Positions 60,090 through 64,000 of a DNA stretch of 64,000 bases are shown here, one piece after another. The stretch spans positions 99,093 through 163,092 of the forward strand of contig JAIYDZ010000005.1 of assembly GCA_027487215.1 (NCBI GenBank), read 5' to 3'. The translations under genes and the position numbers were made by a program. Under the pieces are notes generated by a model. The model saw only the letters and a list, made by a program, of their open reading frames with translations, was not told the origin of the DNA and did not search any database. Origin of the DNA: Pseudomonadota bacterium. Its GTDB lineage: Bacteria; Babelota; Babeliae; Babelales; CAIQNR01. Position 1 is the stretch's first letter. Each line of letters begins with the position of its first letter.

Positions 60090-61442
60090 TTATACCGTAG
60101 AATGAGTTACTGTTTTATTGGTGGTGAATAATCGAGTGAGCGGTGTGGTTTTACAATCGTAGACAACTGGAAGATCTAAGACTTCTATATCCGTTGTTTT
60201 TTCAAGAGATGCTAAAGCAACTTTATGATCAAAAATAATAGTAGGCAGAACTGGATGGGCAAATGAACGAAATATATCTTTTTCAGAATCTAAGATGTAA
60301 GCAAGGTTGCCTTTGGTATCATGCATTGTTAAAAAGGATTTCCCATATTTTCTACTGGTTGTTATAAGATAGAGAGACATAAGCCTTTGAGTGCTATTAA
60401 GTCCTATCTGATAACCAACATTTTTAGCCTCGTCAAAATGTTCTATTTTATAAAGGTGCTGCCCTGTTTTACCATCTAGAAAGTGGGCATAAGCAAAATC
60501 AACACAGACAATTTGTGACTGATCATCACTAAAAAAAGCATCCCAAGGAACAAGGTCACCAACCTGTTCAATTTCAAGAGTTAATTTCTTTGTTGGATTG
60601 CAAGAGGAGACATCCCATAAAGTTAGGGTTTTGTGGTCGCTTATTGTTAGTGCTTGAGTTCCTTCATCATTAAGACGTAAGGATACAACGCTTGGATCAT
60701 CTAACTCACAAATAGATTTTCCAGTTTTGCAATCCCATACAGTTGAAATCGTAGGCGATTTACCAAAAAATCTAAAGTCAGGTATATAAAGCATAGCAGC
60801 TCTTAATCCATTTCTACTAAATTCAGTCGACATTGGTAATCTTTTGTTGTCATACCTTTGAAGAGTTTCTTTTGTCTTTCTATCAAGTATTTTTAAAGAA
60901 TGGTCAACATAAGTTCCACCTTCTTGTATAACAATTTGATCTTCATCACCAATAAAATGAGAAGAAATTACTAGATTATCAACAGAAATTGTTTCATCTA
61001 TTATTCCTGTATTTTCATCGTGGATATGCACTTGAGTATCTTTAAACGTTATGAACTGTGAGCCTGCTCTATTGTATGGATTTGCTTTGGCAATTTTATG
61101 ATTTTTTAATGTAAATCGAGTTCTTGTAGCAGGGAGTTGATTAATAAGTGCATCCCATAAAAGATCACGAACAGGTTCATTGGCAATTGCGGTAACAGTT
61201 TCTTTTCCGTTAATAACTTCTGTGGTCTCAAAAAGACTGGTGACTGGTGCTTGTGTTTCTGGGTTTTTAATTAATTGGGTTGCAAGCACGCCTATCACCT
61301 GGGCATTAAAACTTTCAGCTGAAATAATTTTTTGAGCTAATCTAAGGGTTGGCAATTCATCCAAAGATTCTAAACTTAAGCTGGTTTGTAATGATAATAA
61401 AGTGGTAAAAAACAGTAAGCCAGAGAGGTTCTGATTCATCAA
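60090..61442 (-). CDS. secreted WD40-like protein, diverged paralog of 61932..63524
   Basis: signal peptide; LFETTEVINGKETVTAIANEPVRDLLWDALINQL matches LFETTEIVEGVPQLSIYHTDLRSTLIDALFKI; STVWDCKTGKSICELDDPSVVSLRLNDEGTQALTISDHKTLTLWD. Confidence 0.75.
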   Translation of the reverse strand: MMNQNLSGLLFFTTLLSLQTSLSLESLDELPTLRLAQKIISAESFNAQVIGVLATQLIKNPETQAPVTSLFETTEVINGKETVTAIANEPVRDLLWDALINQLPATRTRFTLKNHKIAKANPYNRAGSQFITFKDTQVHIHDENTGIIDETISVDNLVISSHFIGDEDQIVIQEGGTYVDHSLKILDRKTKETLQRYDNKRLPMSTEFSRNGLRAAMLYIPDFRFFGKSPTISTVWDCKTGKSICELDDPSVVSLRLNDEGTQALTISDHKTLTLWDVSSCNPTKKLTLEIEQVGDLVPWDAFFSDDQSQIVCVDFAYAHFLDGKTGQHLYKIEHFDEAKNVGYQIGLNSTQRLMSLYLITTSRKYGKSFLTMHDTKGNLAYILDSEKDIFRSFAHPVLPTIIFDHKVALASLEKTTDIEVLDLPVVYDCKTTPLTRLFTTNKTVTHSTV

Positions 61443-61618
61443 ATTTACCTTTAAGCAATTTTAGTTAAAATTCAGATTGTTTTTGAGCATTCAAAATAAT
61501 TGAGAAAATTACAAACCTTTAAAAGGTTACTTTAATGGGCAATGTAAAAAGACAAAAATTTAAAAGGGTTTTTTTATTGTGGTTATTGCTTTGAGGTCGT
61601 GTAAAACGAGTCGATTTT

Positions 61619-61660
61619 AATGGCTGGCGGTATGGGCGGAATGCAAGGAATGTACTAAGT
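61619..61660 (+). repeat. duplicated groEL 3' end, copy B
   Basis: GGCGGTATGGGCGGAATGCAAGGAATGTACTAAGT identical in its main part to groEL 59968-60000. Confidence 0.85.
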
Positions 61661-61710
61661 CTTATAAAGCAGCTGGCTTTACAAAATTCAGTTTTTTCAA
61701 TTAAAACTTA

Positions 61711-61740
61711 AAAAGCCCGGAGCGATTCCGGGCTTTTTAT
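61711..61740 (+). terminator. intrinsic terminator
   Basis: AAAAGCCCGGAGCGATTCCGGGCTTTTTAT. Confidence 0.85.
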
Positions 61741-61931
61741 TTAAAACGTCTGTTATTTGTCTAAGGGTGTAAATTTAATCGACGTCCTCTTTTTCTTGTG
61801 TAGGAGCGTGTATTTTTGTACCCTTTGCTGGATCATTTGGCAAAGGGAATTGTTTCTAGGATGACTGTCCTGCTTTTAAAGTAGTAGAAAGATTAAAAAA
61901 ATTCCGAAAAATTTTTTTAATCTTTCATGTG

Positions 61932-63524
61932 TTAATTAAATGTACTATCTGCTTGTAACCACTTAACTATTTCTGAAAGAGAAATTTTATCCAGATGCAT
62001 ATTATGATCAAATATTTGAGATGCCGATTTTGATGTGAGAATAACCCATATTTTTGCTGTCTTGTCCGAAGATGCAGTGGCAATACGTAATCCATCAGGG
62101 CTAAAGGACATAGATTGAACTTCTGCATTATGTTGTAAGGTCTTAACAAGGGCTTTGGTTTTAGCATCCCATATTTTTGCTGTCTTGTCCCAAGATGCAG
62201 TGGCAATGTGGGACCCATTAGGACTAAAGGCTGCAAATGTAACCTTATTATCGTGGTTTAAGGTGCCAACAATTTTTCCTGTCACGGCATCCCATATTTT
62301 TGCTGTCTTGTCGTCCGTAGATGTAGTGACAATACTTGATCCATCAGCGCTAAAAGCTCCAGATAAAACTATGTTATTGTGTTTTAGGGTGCTAACAAGG
62401 GCTTTGGTTTTAGCATCCCATATTTTTGCTGTCTTGTCCCAAGATGTAGTGACAATACTTGATCCATTAGAGCTAAAGGCTACAAATGAAATTTGCTTAT
62501 CGTGGTTTAAGGTGCCAACAATTTTTCCTGTCACAGCATCCCATATTTTTGCTGTCTTGCCCCAAGATGTAGTGACAATGCGTGATCCATCAGGGCTGAA
62601 GACTGCAAATTCAAGTTTCGCATCATCTTTTAAAGTGCCAACAATTTTTCCTGTCACAGCATCCCATATTTTTGCTGTCTTGTCCCGAGATGTAGTTACA
62701 ATACTTGATCCATCAGGGCTAAAAGCTACAGATGAAATTTGGTCACCGTGGTCTAAGGTGCCAACAATTTTTCCTGTCACAGCATCCCATATGTCTGCTG
62801 TATTCTGTTCCCAAGATCTAGTGACAATCAGTAATCCATTAGGGCTAAAGGCTCCAGATTGAACTTCTGCATTATGTTGTAAGGTGTGAACAATCTCTCC
62901 TGTTTTAGTATCCCATATTTTTGCTGTCTTGTCTGGAGATACAGTGACAATGCGTGACCCATCAGGGCTAAAGGACATAGATTTGATTTCCTTCTCATCT
63001 TCTAACAGAGATAAATTGGTACAATAGTTTATTTTGAACAGTGCATCAATAAGAGTTGATCTTAAATCCGTATGATAAATGGAAAGTTGAGGTACTCCTT
63101 CAACAATTTCGGTCGTTTCAAAAAGCTCACTGACTTGTGGAGTAACTCCATTTTTTATTAATTTGTTTGCAAAAATAGTGGTTAGAGTTTCTTGGTATTT
63201 ATTTTGAAGAAAGTCAGCGGCAAATAGTATTCTTCCAACAAAGAGTGGGTCAAGATCTGCAATAACAGCGGCTACTTCTTCTTTACTTTTGCCAACAAGC
63301 TCTTGAAGTTTTTGCACTGTTTGTAAAGAAACATTTTTATGTGCAACAGGAATTGGTTCATCAGAGTCAGAAAGTTCAAGGTCATCAATCATATTTTTAA
63401 GGATTGTGTTTTCTTTAATAAAATCATCACCGACGCGTAGTTGTGTGTTATCTGCAAATTGTAGAGTAACATCTGCTTGAATTTGAGTTAAAGCAACACA
63501 TAAAAATAATACTAAACGTTTCAT
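61932..63524 (-). CDS. secreted Skp1-like domain fused to WD40 repeats
   Basis: signal peptide MKRLVLFLCVALTQIQA; VTLQFADNTQLRVGDDFIKENTILKNMIDDLELSDSDEPIPVAHKNV...DPLFVGRILFAADFLQNKYQETLTTIFANKL (Skp1-like); eight SFSPDGSRIVT..S.DKTAKIWD repeats. Confidence 0.85.
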   Translation of the reverse strand: MKRLVLFLCVALTQIQADVTLQFADNTQLRVGDDFIKENTILKNMIDDLELSDSDEPIPVAHKNVSLQTVQKLQELVGKSKEEVAAVIADLDPLFVGRILFAADFLQNKYQETLTTIFANKLIKNGVTPQVSELFETTEIVEGVPQLSIYHTDLRSTLIDALFKINYCTNLSLLEDEKEIKSMSFSPDGSRIVTVSPDKTAKIWDTKTGEIVHTLQHNAEVQSGAFSPNGLLIVTRSWEQNTADIWDAVTGKIVGTLDHGDQISSVAFSPDGSSIVTTSRDKTAKIWDAVTGKIVGTLKDDAKLEFAVFSPDGSRIVTTSWGKTAKIWDAVTGKIVGTLNHDKQISFVAFSSNGSSIVTTSWDKTAKIWDAKTKALVSTLKHNNIVLSGAFSADGSSIVTTSTDDKTAKIWDAVTGKIVGTLNHDNKVTFAAFSPNGSHIATASWDKTAKIWDAKTKALVKTLQHNAEVQSMSFSPDGLRIATASSDKTAKIWVILTSKSASQIFDHNMHLDKISLSEIVKWLQADSTFN

Positions 63525-63673
63525 AATAACCTCCTTTTTAATTACTCAATTCCATTAATGTAATGATAACAGGTTTGAGATGAAAAATGCAATAAAGCTT
63601 TGTGCGCAGGCTTATTTAAGGGGTTGAAGGGTGCTTTTTTGAGTAGTTAAAATAGTAAAATTCTTTCAATAAC

Positions 63674-63701
63674 AAAGCCCAGATTTCTCCGGGCTTTTTT
63701 T
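63674..63701 (+). terminator. intrinsic terminator-like hairpin
   Basis: AAAGCCCAGATTTCTCCGGGCTTTTTTT. Confidence 0.75.
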
Positions 63702-63843
63702 ATTGATAAAGTGTGTTATTTGTTTAAGAGCGTAAGTTTAATCAACTTCTTCCTCTTGTTGAGGAACTTGTCCCTGTGCAGCCTCTGGAGCATCTTGCAA
63801 AGGTGGTTGTGTATAAGTTGAAGGTATTTTTGAAGAGAAACAG

Positions 63844-63899
63844 AACGTAGCACCGGCAATGCCAGGTGGTATAGGCGGAATGCAAGGAATGTACTAAGT
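63844..63899 (+). repeat. duplicated groEL 3' end, copy C
   Basis: GTAGCACCGGCAATGCCAGGTGGTATAGGCGGAATGCAAGGAATGTACTAAGT versus groEL GTAGCGCCTGCAATGCCAGGTGGTATGGGCGGAATGCAAGGAATGTACTAAGT. Confidence 0.9.
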
Positions 63900-63954
63900 T
63901 TTTTAAAGCTTCTGGCTTTATCAAAATAGTATTCTTTCTTTTGATTTAAGAACT

Positions 63955-63985
63955 TAAAAAAAGCCCAGGTTTTCCTGGGCTTTTT
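63955..63985 (+). terminator. intrinsic terminator
   Basis: AAAAAAAGCCCAGGTTTTCCTGGGCTTTTT. Confidence 0.85.
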
Positions 63986-64000
63986 AGTGTGATTCTTTTA

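Noticed and set aside
62155-62862. 235-aa plus-strand repetitive ORF
   Set aside because: Antisense of the WD40 repeats; open only because the repeat lacks stops in that frame.

Overview
This looks like a chromosomal segment from an AT-rich, Gram-negative, host-associated bacterium. The mix of short secreted orphan proteins, eukaryote-like repeat proteins, pseudopilins and a dNTP-salvage kinase suggests Candidatus Dependentiae (TM6); that is inference, no search was run. Recognisable core genes: herA-like ATPase, atpC/atpD, glutathione peroxidase, a PfkB kinase, lon, lolD-like, murJ, initiator tRNA, comM/yifB, gspF-G-H-I-J-K, an MCE/MlaD protein, trmH, ybeY, valS (archaeal-type signature), tyrS, deoxynucleoside kinase, alr, rlmB, rpe and groES-groEL. 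Between them lie many minus-strand genes for small secreted or membrane proteins without a recognised family. The strongest unexplained signal is a pair of diverged ~480-520 bp foldback elements (about 9475-9996 and 57390-57869). Each has long imperfect inverted arms, and each of the four arms carries three small hairpins. Pairing is kept although stem sequences differ. A conserved asymmetric core lies between the arms, and outer arms and core have opposite relative orientations in the two copies. Other notable signals: a secreted Skp1-like domain fused to eight WD40 repeats plus a separate secreted Skp1-like protein; a cluster of six Cys-rich secreted paralogs with a shared P-hydrophobic-x-T...C motif; repeated groEL 3'-end debris; and several secreted-protein genes broken by single frameshifts or in-frame TGA codons.
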